64,000 bases of DNA from Abyssicoccus albus. GTDB lineage: Bacteria > Bacillota > Bacilli > Staphylococcales > Abyssicoccaceae. The notes under the pieces were generated by a model. That model was not told the DNA's origin. It was given only the letters and a program-made list of their open reading frames with translations, and made no database searches. The DNA is taken from NCBI RefSeq assembly GCF_003815035.1, contig NZ_RKRK01000005.1, forward strand, positions 1-64,000, written 5' to 3'. Within the stretch, counting starts at the first letter, position 1, and each line of letters starts with the position of its first letter. The translations under genes were made by a program, and so were the position numbers. Of this stretch, positions 52,640 through 61,975 are shown piece after piece.

Positions 52640-53974
52640 TTATTCCGTATTAAAATGAAGCTTAGAGTATTCTTTTGAAGTCATTCTGCGATTCATAAGC
52701 AAATACCTAATAAATTCATCAATAATTAAAACAATCCATATTGCATAAATCCCCCCATCTAATGCTATACCAAAGATATAGCTCAATGGTATTGTTAACA
52801 ACCACGTTACGATTACATTTACTGAAACTGGATAATAAACATCGCCATATACATTCAAAACATCAACAAGCAAGACATTCATCGCTCTTAAAGGCTCAAG
52901 TGCAATAGATAGGAATAATAATACGAAAATAATATTAAATACAACATGTTCAGTATTAATGATTTTCATGAGTAATATCGAGCCTATAATTACAATAAAA
53001 TGTATCCCAATAGTTTGATAGAATATTACTTTTTTAGAGGTATTGAATATTTTTTTAAATATTTTTATATGATGTTTTGCTATGAATTTACCAAAATAAA
53101 TTTGAGCAGCTATTGCAAATGCTACACTAAATGTAAATGTTATAGAATTAAAAGTTTGAACCATTAATTTCCCACTAATAACAGATACTCCGTACAAACT
53201 AATCATTGACGTTAATACAAACTGAGAGATATTATACGAAATATTTTCTCCAGCACTGGGTAGCCCCAATTTAACAATCATTTTACTTCTAGTGATTAAT
53301 CTTTTAATCGTTAATCTCACTGGTTTAACGTTCACTTGTTTACTTAATATGTAGATAGCAATTACACACCCGATTATTTTACTTATGTTCGTCATATGAG
53401 CAACTGCTATGACAGGATCTGAAATATTATGAACTAATATAAACAGTACAATAGCATTCAGACAAACATTAGTAATATTCATAATAATTGATACCCATGT
53501 TGCATATTTCGCTAATTGCATCGTTCTTAATAATGTTGAAATGAGCATTGTTGTAGAATGAAATATAATACCTACTAGCAATACTGTCGTAAACTGTCGT
53601 GTTGCTGATTCTATTTCCTTAGGTACATTCAAAAATAAAATCATCCAATCCATCGTCAACAACACTATGAAAATCATAAAAGTCGTAAAAATTAAGTTAA
53701 TAATAAAAACTTCTAATATAATTAACCAAATATCATCTTTCTTTCTATTGATTGTATAAATGAAATTTATTGAAGTTCCTACGTGAATAATTGTCGTTGT
53801 TAACATTAATATTAAAATGACTTGTTGACTAATACCCGATATTGCTATTGCTTTACTTGAATAGCTAGAAAGCATTAACATATCAACTTGAGCCATTAAC
53901 ATAAAAAAGAATTGCTCGATTAATATCGGTGTGTACAGTCTTTTAAAAGTTGGCTTATTATAGGGTACTATCAT
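52640..53974 (-). CDS. MATE family efflux transporter
   Basis: Twelve-helix membrane exporter of 444 residues of the NorM/DinF-like MATE superfamily. Two homologous halves are visible; typical stretches are PILIEQFFFMLMAQVDMLMLSSYSSKAIAISGISQQ at the start and KLGLPSAGENISYNISQFVLTSMIS at the centre. It exports cationic or other organic compounds with Na+ or H+. Its place inside a sugar-type import operon is unusual and suggests removal of an unwanted product. It overlaps the phosphatase gene upstream by 17 bp. Confidence 0.88.
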   Translation of the reverse strand: MIVPYNKPTFKRLYTPILIEQFFFMLMAQVDMLMLSSYSSKAIAISGISQQVILILMLTTTIIHVGTSINFIYTINRKKDDIWLIILEVFIINLIFTTFMIFIVLLTMDWMILFLNVPKEIESATRQFTTVLLVGIIFHSTTMLISTLLRTMQLAKYATWVSIIMNITNVCLNAIVLFILVHNISDPVIAVAHMTNISKIIGCVIAIYILSKQVNVKPVRLTIKRLITRSKMIVKLGLPSAGENISYNISQFVLTSMISLYGVSVISGKLMVQTFNSITFTFSVAFAIAAQIYFGKFIAKHHIKIFKKIFNTSKKVIFYQTIGIHFIVIIGSILLMKIINTEHVVFNIIFVLLFLSIALEPLRAMNVLLVDVLNVYGDVYYPVSVNVIVTWLLTIPLSYIFGIALDGGIYAIWIVLIIDEFIRYLLMNRRMTSKEYSKLHFNTE

Positions 53975-54800
53975 ATTCTATAATCCTTGTCTCGACCAAT
54001 CCGTTATCATTTAAAACAATTTCACGGGCTCCTCGGCATAAATCTCCATAACAATTAAATCCACTCACTCTACCATAATGAAGTGACACACCGTTCAAGT
54101 TGAATGAAAAGTCATTATCATGGTCATGTCCAGCAAAAACATTTTTGATATCACCATTTAAAAGAATATGTGCAAATGTACCTGTATTTAATAACGGTGA
54201 CCCAATCGTTTCATTTTTTCCCCCTTTTATTTGTCTTGCTTCACTCACCGCATTGTATTCAGGTAAGGGAATATGTGTAAAGAGTAAGTTATTATTATAC
54301 TCTTTATATTTTTGTTGAACATCAGATAACCATACATTGTGACCTGGTTCAACGAAATCATATAAGCCATAATGAGTTCTATCTGTTGATCCAGTATCAA
54401 TTACATATAGTAAATATTTTGCATTTTCCATGTCTACAGGGATTACATAAGCTTCTTTATCATTAATGATTTTAGATTCAAATTTTTCTGTTAAAAATTC
54501 AGTTTGTTTTTCAATAGAACGTAATAAATTTCTATCATAATTAGACTCACTATCATGGTTTCCATATGTGAATGCTAGACGAGTATTGAATTGATTTAAA
54601 AAAACTACCAAGCGTTCATATGTTTCATATGCATCTACAATACCTTCAGACCATATTTGGTCACCAGTAAATATCAACAAGTCTGGATTATAGGTTTCGG
54701 TAATTTGTTTGATTAATTCAAAAGTTTGTTGATCTTTATCATCATGATGTGGTCCCAAATGCAAGTCTGTAAATTGAATGATTTTGAACTGCTCCACCAT
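53958..54800 (-). CDS. Calcineurin-like metallophosphoesterase (Dcr2/PAP-like)
   Basis: Phosphoesterase of 280 residues without a signal peptide. All five motifs are present: QFTDLHLG (D-x-H), LLIFTGDQIW (GD), FTYGNHDSES (GNHD), LLFTHIPLPEY (H) and VFAGHDHDNDF (GHxH). The wide-spaced layout with EAYETYERLV-like helix resembles the bacterial relatives of yeast Dcr2 and plant PAP28/29. It is preceded by the second permease (7-bp gap) and followed by the MATE gene. Probably acts on a phosphomonoester or diester inside the cell. Confidence 0.87.
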   Translation of the reverse strand: MVEQFKIIQFTDLHLGPHHDDKDQQTFELIKQITETYNPDLLIFTGDQIWSEGIVDAYETYERLVVFLNQFNTRLAFTYGNHDSESNYDRNLLRSIEKQTEFLTEKFESKIINDKEAYVIPVDMENAKYLLYVIDTGSTDRTHYGLYDFVEPGHNVWLSDVQQKYKEYNNNLLFTHIPLPEYNAVSEARQIKGGKNETIGSPLLNTGTFAHILLNGDIKNVFAGHDHDNDFSFNLNGVSLHYGRVSGFNCYGDLCRGAREIVLNDNGLVETRIIEYDSTL

Positions 54801-54807
54801 ATCCCCC

Positions 54808-55701
54808 CTAATCTTTCATTGAACCAATATTAACACCTTTATTAAAATGCTTTTGAATAAATGGATAAATAAATAATACAGGTATTACAACGATAATAAT
54901 TGTTGCCATCTTTAACGAGTCACCTGTAATGGTTACACGCTCTAACATCTCATATGACACACTATTTTGCTTTAATGCATCACTCAATGCCTTCTGTGTT
55001 GTAAGCATCTCTTGTAGCAGTGTTGCTAAAGGTCTTAGTTCACTATCACGAACAAAAAATGATCCTGTAAACCAGTCATTCCAATGTGAGACCGCATTGA
55101 ACAATGCTATAGTAGCAATAACAGGGCGACTCATTGGTATTATAATGCGAGTGAATAACTGGAATTCATTACAACCATCAATTATCGCTGCTTCTTCTAT
55201 ATTTTCTGGAATCGTCAAAAAGAAGGTTCTCATTATTAATAAATTCCATACACTATAGAGGCTTGGTATAATATATACCCAGATTGTATTTGTTAAATTT
55301 AAATCATTTAGCACTAAATAGTATGGGATAACTCCTCCACTGAATAGCATCGTAAAGAAAATAAAAAATGTAATTGTTTTTCTATAAGGTAACGTTTTAG
55401 ATTTTAAAGCATAAGCAGCCATTGCTGTTAGGAACACACTTATTACTGTTCCAACAATTGTTCTAAATAGGCTAATTCCTAATGCATTCAATATTGTACT
55501 TTGTTTAAATACTTCAATGTAATTATCTAACGTAAAATCTCGAGGCACAAAGTAAATACCACCTTTTTGAGCATCTCCTCCGTCATTGAATGATAGTGCA
55601 ATGATATTTAAAAATGGTAATATGATACTCAAACATAGTCCGATTATACACAGCCACGTAATGATCATAATTATTTTATGTACTTTATCATTATATTTCA
55701 T
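54808..55701 (-). CDS. Carbohydrate-type ABC permease (LplC/YtcP-like)
   Basis: Membrane protein of 297 residues, six helices, CUT1 subfamily. The EAA loop is IEEAAIIDGCNEFQLFTRIIIPMSRP, and LPFLNIIALSFNDGGDAQKGGIYFVPRDFTLDNY opens like YtcP/LplC proteins. ATG 55701 follows GGAG; the open frame begins eight codons earlier without a ribosome site. A 59-bp gap with a stable hairpin separates it from the binding-protein gene, which probably lets the lipoprotein be made in excess. Confidence 0.9.
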   Translation of the reverse strand: MKYNDKVHKIIMIITWLCIIGLCLSIILPFLNIIALSFNDGGDAQKGGIYFVPRDFTLDNYIEVFKQSTILNALGISLFRTIVGTVISVFLTAMAAYALKSKTLPYRKTITFFIFFTMLFSGGVIPYYLVLNDLNLTNTIWVYIIPSLYSVWNLLIMRTFFLTIPENIEEAAIIDGCNEFQLFTRIIIPMSRPVIATIALFNAVSHWNDWFTGSFFVRDSELRPLATLLQEMLTTQKALSDALKQNSVSYEMLERVTITGDSLKMATIIIVVIPVLFIYPFIQKHFNKGVNIGSMKD

Positions 55702-55720
55702 GAAAACAACTCCAAATTGA

Positions 55721-55750
55721 GGCAATCAATAATCAACGTTATTGATTGCC
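55721..55750 (-). promoter_or_regulatory. Intercistronic hairpin after the binding-protein gene
   Basis: Perfect 12-bp stem (55721-55732 with 55739-55750) and 6-nt loop, 10 bp after the lipoprotein stop. It has no T-run, so it more likely protects the upstream message end or slows ribosome/polymerase passage than terminates. Confidence 0.6.
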
Positions 55751-55760
55751 AAGTATTATG

Positions 55761-57461
55761 TTAATAGCGAATTGTTGTTCCGTCCGATTTCTTCTGTTCT
55801 AATAATTTGATATATTCCTCTAGCCCAGCATTTTTTAACTTCTTCTTCGCATCGTCGATGATTTTTTGAGCTTCATCCTCAGACTTTGCATAATATGCTT
55901 TAATTAAACTTTCATCATAAGCTGTCAAAGCTAATTCAAGCTCTTCTCCTTTTTCAAACTCAGGAATAAACGATTTCGGAGACAAACCGTCTACGATTTC
56001 AGCATCCTTCATTTTTTCATCATATCCCCACATCTCAATAATTTTCTGTGGTGTTGAATCATCTTCTTTTTTGGCGTTATCTCCATATTCCGCTTCTCCA
56101 AAATCCGCTTCTCTATCAATATCTGTATATCCTAAATGTTCAGCCCAATAGCTTCCAGCTCCACGGAAACCTCTTTTCGCAGCTTCATCGGGATTTTTTT
56201 CAATTTCTTCAAGCACTTCTTTAGTAGGTACAGGATTACCTTCATTATTCAATTCATAATCGCGTCCTTCTATACCGTACCAACTCAATAATTTTCCTTC
56301 CTTGCTAGCTAAAAAGTCTGCAAACTTAACAATTTCTTCAGGATTTTCTGTCGTTGAAGGAATTGACCACCCAGCATATCCGGATTTATATGGTAAAACC
56401 ATTTTATATTCACCTTGAACATTATTTATTGGTCCGAGTGGAACGTATTTCATATCACTATTTTCAGCTTTAAAATTGTGTAAATCCGATACGATACCAA
56501 ACGATTTATTTACCAAACCTTCCACAGCTCTATTTTCTTCCATTGTATAAAACTCAGGATGCATCAATCCTTCGTCAATCAATTTTTGTACATGTTTAAC
56601 ACGTTTCATTGGATAATCTGTTTGTGTTTCGAATTTTATTTTTCCTTCTTTATCTTCAAAAAACTTCTCACCTGTAGAACCAGTCCATACTAAGTCATTA
56701 TAAAACGGATGTCGATCAGAACCACCCCAAGCAGTTGGTCCAATAGGTGTAACTTCTTTGCCATTAACATCTTTAAAGCCATGTTCTTTAATCTTTTTGG
56801 CTAATTCATGCACCTTCTCAGAACTATCAATTGAAGCTGGATCAATCCCCAACTCATCAACAATATCTTTTTGAATGTACGGTCCACCAATATATTTTCT
56901 ATTTTCTTTACCTGCTTCTCTTGGAATTGACATATGTACTAAATATGTTCCATCTTGATCTTCTTGGAACATAATGTTTTCTTTTGTGTCTGTCGGCAAA
57001 TATCCTTCTTCAAAATATTTACTATATACTTTTGTATCTTTCAACATATCAGTTAAATCATGAAACATCCCTTGTTCCGAAGCTTTATTTAACATTTTCA
57101 TTTCTGGTCTTCCACTATTGTTAAGATAATACGCTATAAAGTCTGGTAAATCACCTGCTGCTAAACCTGACGCTAAGGCTTCTGTAGATGAATCTCCAGA
57201 AATACCTTGAAGTTCTAACTCAATCCCTGTTTTCTTTTTGATTTCTGCAGCAATCTCTTCATTCATATGTGGACTAACATCACCTTCACTCATGAATACT
57301 AAACCTTTGATTTTTCGATCAGCAATCCATGTATCCGGCTTTCCATTTTCATTTTTTTTATTATTTGTTGCATTCTCTTTTTCACTTTTATTATCACCAC
57401 ATCCTGATAACAACAATAATGCCACACAACATAATATAAGAACCTTTTTAATATATTTCAT
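55761..57461 (-). CDS. Extracellular solute-binding lipoprotein, family 1 (LplA-like)
   Basis: Large lipoprotein of 566 residues that captures the substrate of the ABC system. Lipobox LLLLSGCGDNK (Cys about 20). The body has the type-I solute-binding pattern with MKMLNKASEQGMFHDLTDM, WGGSDRHPFYNDLVWTGSTG and SGYAGWSIPSTTENPEEIVKFADFLAS. It is longer than maltose-binding relatives, like LplA/YtcQ. The start is ATG 57461 after AGGAGG; ATG 57479 overlaps the permease stop region. Ligand unknown; many acidic residues but no evident lectin-like domain. Confidence 0.9.
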   Translation of the reverse strand: MKYIKKVLILCCVALLLLSGCGDNKSEKENATNNKKNENGKPDTWIADRKIKGLVFMSEGDVSPHMNEEIAAEIKKKTGIELELQGISGDSSTEALASGLAAGDLPDFIAYYLNNSGRPEMKMLNKASEQGMFHDLTDMLKDTKVYSKYFEEGYLPTDTKENIMFQEDQDGTYLVHMSIPREAGKENRKYIGGPYIQKDIVDELGIDPASIDSSEKVHELAKKIKEHGFKDVNGKEVTPIGPTAWGGSDRHPFYNDLVWTGSTGEKFFEDKEGKIKFETQTDYPMKRVKHVQKLIDEGLMHPEFYTMEENRAVEGLVNKSFGIVSDLHNFKAENSDMKYVPLGPINNVQGEYKMVLPYKSGYAGWSIPSTTENPEEIVKFADFLASKEGKLLSWYGIEGRDYELNNEGNPVPTKEVLEEIEKNPDEAAKRGFRGAGSYWAEHLGYTDIDREADFGEAEYGDNAKKEDDSTPQKIIEMWGYDEKMKDAEIVDGLSPKSFIPEFEKGEELELALTAYDESLIKAYYAKSEDEAQKIIDDAKKKLKNAGLEEYIKLLEQKKSDGTTIRY

Positions 57462-57472
57462 TAATTTTCCTC

Positions 57473-58450
57473 CTACCATAATGATGTCCCATACTTCTTG
57501 TGAGTGATAAAGTTAACAATGAGTACAATAATTAAACCGATGACCCCTTGGATTAATCCAATTGCTGTTGCGTAGCCAAAATCACCTCCTTTAAGACCTG
57601 TTTTAATAACATAAGTATCGATGATTTCAGATACAGATAAGTTGCCAGGAGTTTGGAGTAAATAAATTTGATCAAATCCTGCTGATAAAATATTACCCAA
57701 TGATAAAATAAATAAGACTAATATCGTTGGCATAATAGAAGGGATTGTGACATATAATACTTGTTTTAATCGATTAGCTCCATCAATCATTGCCGCTTCA
57801 TATAATTGAGGACTAATACCGACAATCGCAGCAAAGTAAATAACTGAATTCCAACCGATATCTTTCCAAACATAACTTGAGAACATAATAGGATAAAAAC
57901 TTTCAGGTTCCATTAAAAAAAATCTATTCCCATCTCCGCCAGACAATTTAATAATTTCATTAACTAATCCGGTATTAGGAGCAAGTATACTTTGTACAAT
58001 ACCAATGACAACTACCCACGATAAGAAATGAGGTATATATGTAATCGATTGAACAATTGTTCTTAATTTATCATTAGCAATTTCATTGAACATTAGTGCT
58101 AATATAATTGGAAATGGTAAAGCAAGCACTAATTTCATGAAACTGATTATCAAGGTATTCCAAATATAATTCCAACTCATAGAATCTGAGAAGAATCTCT
58201 CGTAATATTTTAAACCGACCCATTCTCCTCCCCAAATTCCAGTATCATATCTAAACTCTTTAAAAGCGAGCACCATACCTGCCATAGGTAGATAATTAAA
58301 CACAAAGAAAAAAATCACACAAGGTAATAACATTAAATACAAAATTTTGTGTTGCCAAATCTGTTTTAATATACTATTTTGTTCTGATATTCTATTTCGC
58401 TTCACTTTTGGGATATATCGTAAATAATTAATATTTTTTAACCATTTCAT
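57473..58450 (-). CDS. Carbohydrate-type ABC permease (LplB-like)
   Basis: Membrane protein of 325 residues with six helices plus a basic N-terminus. The LplB/YteP features are YLMLLPCVIFFFVFNYLPMAGMVLAFKEF, YERFFSDSMSWNYIWNTL and the EAA loop YEAAMIDGANRLKQVLYVTIPSIMP. The gene starts with an ATGA overlap to the PHP hydrolase gene and ends 11 bp before the lipoprotein. With the second permease it forms the transmembrane channel. Confidence 0.9.
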   Translation of the reverse strand: MKWLKNINYLRYIPKVKRNRISEQNSILKQIWQHKILYLMLLPCVIFFFVFNYLPMAGMVLAFKEFRYDTGIWGGEWVGLKYYERFFSDSMSWNYIWNTLIISFMKLVLALPFPIILALMFNEIANDKLRTIVQSITYIPHFLSWVVVIGIVQSILAPNTGLVNEIIKLSGGDGNRFFLMEPESFYPIMFSSYVWKDIGWNSVIYFAAIVGISPQLYEAAMIDGANRLKQVLYVTIPSIMPTILVLFILSLGNILSAGFDQIYLLQTPGNLSVSEIIDTYVIKTGLKGGDFGYATAIGLIQGVIGLIIVLIVNFITHKKYGTSLW

Positions 58451-59823
58451 ATCGAATCCTCCTTAATGAATACTGGATTAGTAAGCATCACTAATTGCTC
58501 ATGGAGATACCCTTCTAACATAAACCATTCCAGTCCTACTATAATTTCTTTTAAAACTTTTAAAAGTGAATCTGTCGATAATTTTTTTAGGTTAAATTCT
58601 CCCAAATTTGTACTTAAAATATATCTATTCATACTTTGTTGGTCTTCTGTCGACATAGTAATTTCAATATCTTTAATTTGTTGATCTAAAATGTCTTCAC
58701 CTAATATTGATTGGCCGTCAATATCAATGCGAAATTCCGAATGATTTACAATAGATATATAGCTTTTACCTGATCGTATCGCTTGTAATACCTGATTTTC
58801 ATCTTTGTTATTAACACTTACATATAAATTAGGATATGGAAGGTTTTCATCTCTATGCCAATCTGAACCACTTGTCAACGCGATTCTGATACCATTATTT
58901 AGAAATTCTTTATACCAATTAATCGCTTCCTTATTGTGTTGACTATTCATATCAACATGATTAATCACTTCAATAAAATCGAAGTCTTTTATAAATTTAT
59001 CATTATACTCAAATCGACAACCTGTACAAATAGGATTTCCAACTTCAAATGGATGAGCAATTCCCATCAATTGTTGTGAATGCTTCTGTTGTATTAGTTC
59101 ATCAATATTATCTTTGTCTAGTGCATACCAAACAACATTATCCTCCAAGCTACCTATTAATAATAAATGTCCAAAATATGTTGTTAACTCTTGACCTTTT
59201 ACCACTAAAATGTCACCATTATCTGGAATTTCTTGTAGGGCACTCGTAGTATTATGATCAGTAATACATAAAACATCTAATGAACGGTTTTTTGCTTTAT
59301 CTAATAAGTCATTTACAGTGTAATCACCATCACTATGAACAGTATGACTATGTAATTCTACTTTTAAGTTTTGTTGTTGACGAATAAATCCAATCGAAAC
59401 TTTTATAAAAACATTAATGAACTTCGACACAATTTCATGGCAATTTAAAACGATAGAGATTGTTTGATTAAATCGAGTGACCGTATTGTAACCTAACGAT
59501 GACTCTTTAGTAGATATTAAGATTTGATCTTTATTTCTTTTTGAATGTCGACAACCAATATAATCATTTCCGTTTAATATACTTACAGTAAGTAGGTTGT
59601 CTAAAGAACAAGGTACTTCAATATTGTTAATTTTACATGTACTGAAAAAATTAAAGATTTCATCTTTATTTGTTACTTTTGAAGGTGTATAGCCCCAATC
59701 AATCTTTATATATTCAATAGCTTGTCTATTAAATGATTGAATATCTAATTCTTCTAAAATATTTTGTTTCCGATCCATCCAGCTTAATGTAAATTCTTTA
59801 TCTAAAATAACTTGTTCATCCAT
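58447..59823 (-). CDS. CehA/McbA-like PHP-domain metallohydrolase
   Basis: Protein of 458 residues. An unassigned beta-rich N-terminal domain (about 1-150) precedes a PHP domain: VELHSHTVHSDGDYTVNDLL (HxH plus Asp), LDVLCITDHNTTS, GQELTTYFGHLLLIG, MGIAHPFEVG, FIEVINHVDM and LTSGSDWHRDENLPYPNLYV. This order fits CehA/McbA family metallohydrolases, which cleave esters or phosphoesters. It is the second gene, coupled to both neighbours (TAATG upstream, ATGA downstream), which indicates tight stoichiometry with the importer. No signal peptide, so it should act in the cytoplasm. Confidence 0.82.
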   Translation of the reverse strand: MDEQVILDKEFTLSWMDRKQNILEELDIQSFNRQAIEYIKIDWGYTPSKVTNKDEIFNFFSTCKINNIEVPCSLDNLLTVSILNGNDYIGCRHSKRNKDQILISTKESSLGYNTVTRFNQTISIVLNCHEIVSKFINVFIKVSIGFIRQQQNLKVELHSHTVHSDGDYTVNDLLDKAKNRSLDVLCITDHNTTSALQEIPDNGDILVVKGQELTTYFGHLLLIGSLEDNVVWYALDKDNIDELIQQKHSQQLMGIAHPFEVGNPICTGCRFEYNDKFIKDFDFIEVINHVDMNSQHNKEAINWYKEFLNNGIRIALTSGSDWHRDENLPYPNLYVSVNNKDENQVLQAIRSGKSYISIVNHSEFRIDIDGQSILGEDILDQQIKDIEITMSTEDQQSMNRYILSTNLGEFNLKKLSTDSLLKVLKEIIVGLEWFMLEGYLHEQLVMLTNPVFIKEDSI

Positions 59824-60875
59824 TAATTAATCCTCCTGCCAGAATTGCGGTCAAAGAATTTAATTTTACTAAACGGCACAAAGAATGTGAGTTTTTGATT
59901 ATAGTTGATATTAGTTTCATTGCTCACTTTCACTATAATATTGTGCGTAAAATATTTTAGGTGAACAAGTTTTTCAGAGCCTACCATTTCTATTAACTCA
60001 ATTGGTAATTCTTTAAATTGAATACTATCTTGAAGATGTTCATCGATTATAATATCTTCAGGACGAAATCCGACTACCACATCATTTTTAAGAGTTTCGC
60101 TTGGAGTATTGTTACTTTCCATTAATTGCATAATGATATCTTTTGATGTACTAATTTGATTCATAGGAGGGCTACCCATAAATGTCGCGACAAATAAATT
60201 TGCTGGCTCTTTATAGATTTCCTCTGGCGTTCCTATCTGTTGAACTATTCCATCTTTCATCACGACTATACGATCGGCCATTGTCATTGCTTCCGTTTGA
60301 TCATGTGTTACATAAACTGTTGTTGCTTTCATCTTTCTATGAAGTTTGATGATTTCAGAACGCATTTGAATTCTTAATTTAGCGTCTAAATTAGATAACG
60401 GCTCATCCATTAAATAAACTTTCGCATCTCGCACTATCGCTCTACCTAAAGCAACCCTTTGTTTTTGTCCCCCTGATAATTCTTTCGGCTTTCTTTCTAA
60501 TAAATGTTCAATCTCGAGTATATTTGCTGAGTCATGTACTTTCTTTTGTATTTCATTTTTCTTCATCTTTCTCATTTTTAACCCGAAAGCCATATTATTA
60601 TAAACTGTCATATGTGGGTATAGAGCATAATTTTGAAATACCATTGCTATATCTCTATCTTTAGGATGCATATTATTTACTTTCTTTTGATCTATTTCAA
60701 TAGATCCTTTAGTGATATCTTCTAACCCCGCAATCATTCTAAGCGTAGTGGATTTACCACAACCAGATGGTCCAACAAAAACTATAAACTCATTTTCTTC
60801 AATTAATAAATTGAAATTCTTCACGGCATAATCATTTCCATTGTAAGATTTATGTATATTCTCGAGTTTAAGCAT
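59823..60875 (-). CDS. ABC transporter ATPase, UgpC/MsmK (CUT1) type
   Basis: ATPase of 350 residues with Walker A GPSGCGKST, signature LSGGQKQRVALGRAI, Walker B VYLMDEPLSNLDAKLR and H-loop VTHDQTEAM, followed by a C-terminal TOBE/OB regulatory domain (VGFRPEDI, ELIEMVGSEKLVHLKY). It is first gene of the operon. LplABC-like importers usually lack their own ATPase and borrow a shared MsmX; here a dedicated one is included. AAGGGGTG precedes ATG 60875. Confidence 0.92.
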   Translation of the reverse strand: MLKLENIHKSYNGNDYAVKNFNLLIEENEFIVFVGPSGCGKSTTLRMIAGLEDITKGSIEIDQKKVNNMHPKDRDIAMVFQNYALYPHMTVYNNMAFGLKMRKMKKNEIQKKVHDSANILEIEHLLERKPKELSGGQKQRVALGRAIVRDAKVYLMDEPLSNLDAKLRIQMRSEIIKLHRKMKATTVYVTHDQTEAMTMADRIVVMKDGIVQQIGTPEEIYKEPANLFVATFMGSPPMNQISTSKDIIMQLMESNNTPSETLKNDVVVGFRPEDIIIDEHLQDSIQFKELPIELIEMVGSEKLVHLKYFTHNIIVKVSNETNINYNQKLTFFVPFSKIKFFDRNSGRRIN

Positions 60876-60964
60876 ATACCCACACCCCTTTTCTAATATA
60901 TTTAAATAGTAACACCACCATTTTAATTATTAATTAATATATGTTTAAAATTATGTAAAAAAAA

Positions 60965-60994
60965 TGACTTTTGTTTTTTTCAAAACAAAAGTCA
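60965..60994 (-). terminator. Intrinsic terminator after tdh
   Basis: Perfect 13-bp stem (60965-60977 with 60982-60994), 4-nt loop. On the minus strand the stem runs into four Ts (60961-60964), and it lies 12 bp past the tdh stop. The nine-gene operon's promoter must lie between here and 60876. Confidence 0.85.
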
Positions 60995-61006
60995 AACAAA
61001 AATTTT

Positions 61007-61948
61007 CTATTTATTTCTAATCGCTTCTAACATCACTTCAGTCATTTTCTCTAAATCATATTTTGGATTGAATTTCCACTGTCTTCTCGCTTCACTATCA
61101 TCAATATGATTCGGCCAACTATTCGCAATACCTTGACGTACCGGGTCAACATCATAATTCATTTCAAAATCAGGTATATGCTTCTTCACTTCAGCAGCAA
61201 TTTGTTCAGGCTCAAAACTCATTCCTGTAATATTAAATGCGTTACGGGTTTCTAATTGATCGCCATCTGCTTCCATTAAATCGATAATCGCTTGAACTGC
61301 ATCATCCATATACATCATGTCCATATATGTTCCTTTGTCAATATACGATGTATATTGACCTTCTCTAATCGCTTGGAAGTATATATCTACAGCGTAATCC
61401 GTCGTACCTCCGCCTGGTTCTTTCACATGTGAAATTAATCCTGGGAATCTAACTCCACGTGTATCAACTCCGAATTTGTGATAATAATAATCACACAATA
61501 ATTCACCTGATACTTTATTCACACCATACATCGTTGTTGGTCTTTGAATCGTCACTTGTGGCGTATCATCTTTCGGCGTCGTTGGGCCAAACGCTCCAAT
61601 ACTACTTGGTGTAAAGAATTGTAAATCATATTCTCGTGCAACTTCTAATGCATTTACAAGTCCTCCCATATTTAAGTTCCACGCGATGAGAGGTTTTGAT
61701 TCTGCGACTGCACTTAACAGTGCCGCCATATGCATAATCGTATCTGGTTTAAATGATTCGACAAGTTCTTTCATTCGATCGATATTCATGACATCTAATA
61801 CTTCGAATGGCTTTCCTTTAAAGATTTCCATATCTGGCTCTCTAATATCTGTTGGAAGTACATTCTCATCACCGTATACTTCTCTTAACTTCTGTGTTAA
61901 TTCTGTACCAATTTGTCCTAACGCGCCAGTAATTATAATTCTTTTCAT
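61007..61948 (-). CDS. L-threonine 3-dehydrogenase, SDR type
   Basis: Extended SDR enzyme of 313 residues that oxidises threonine to 2-amino-3-ketobutyrate with NAD+. The NAD site is [16 protein letters not shown]; active-site Tyr and Lys are in [14 protein letters not shown] (YxxxK), and [12 protein letters not shown] precedes them. [20 protein letters not shown] is typical of SDR-type threonine dehydrogenases. Placement 27 bp after kbl, whose product takes the unstable intermediate, confirms the function. Confidence 0.92.
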   Translation of the reverse strand: MKRIIITGALGQIGTELTQKLREVYGDENVLPTDIREPDMEIFKGKPFEVLDVMNIDRMKELVESFKPDTIMHMAALLSAVAESKPLIAWNLNMGGLVNALEVAREYDLQFFTPSSIGAFGPTTPKDDTPQVTIQRPTTMYGVNKVSGELLCDYYYHKFGVDTRGVRFPGLISHVKEPGGGTTDYAVDIYFQAIREGQYTSYIDKGTYMDMMYMDDAVQAIIDLMEADGDQLETRNAFNITGMSFEPEQIAAEVKKHIPDFEMNYDVDPVRQGIANSWPNHIDDSEARRQWKFNPKYDLEKMTEVMLEAIRNK

Positions 61949-61975
61949 AATTCACCTACACTCCTTTAACATCAG

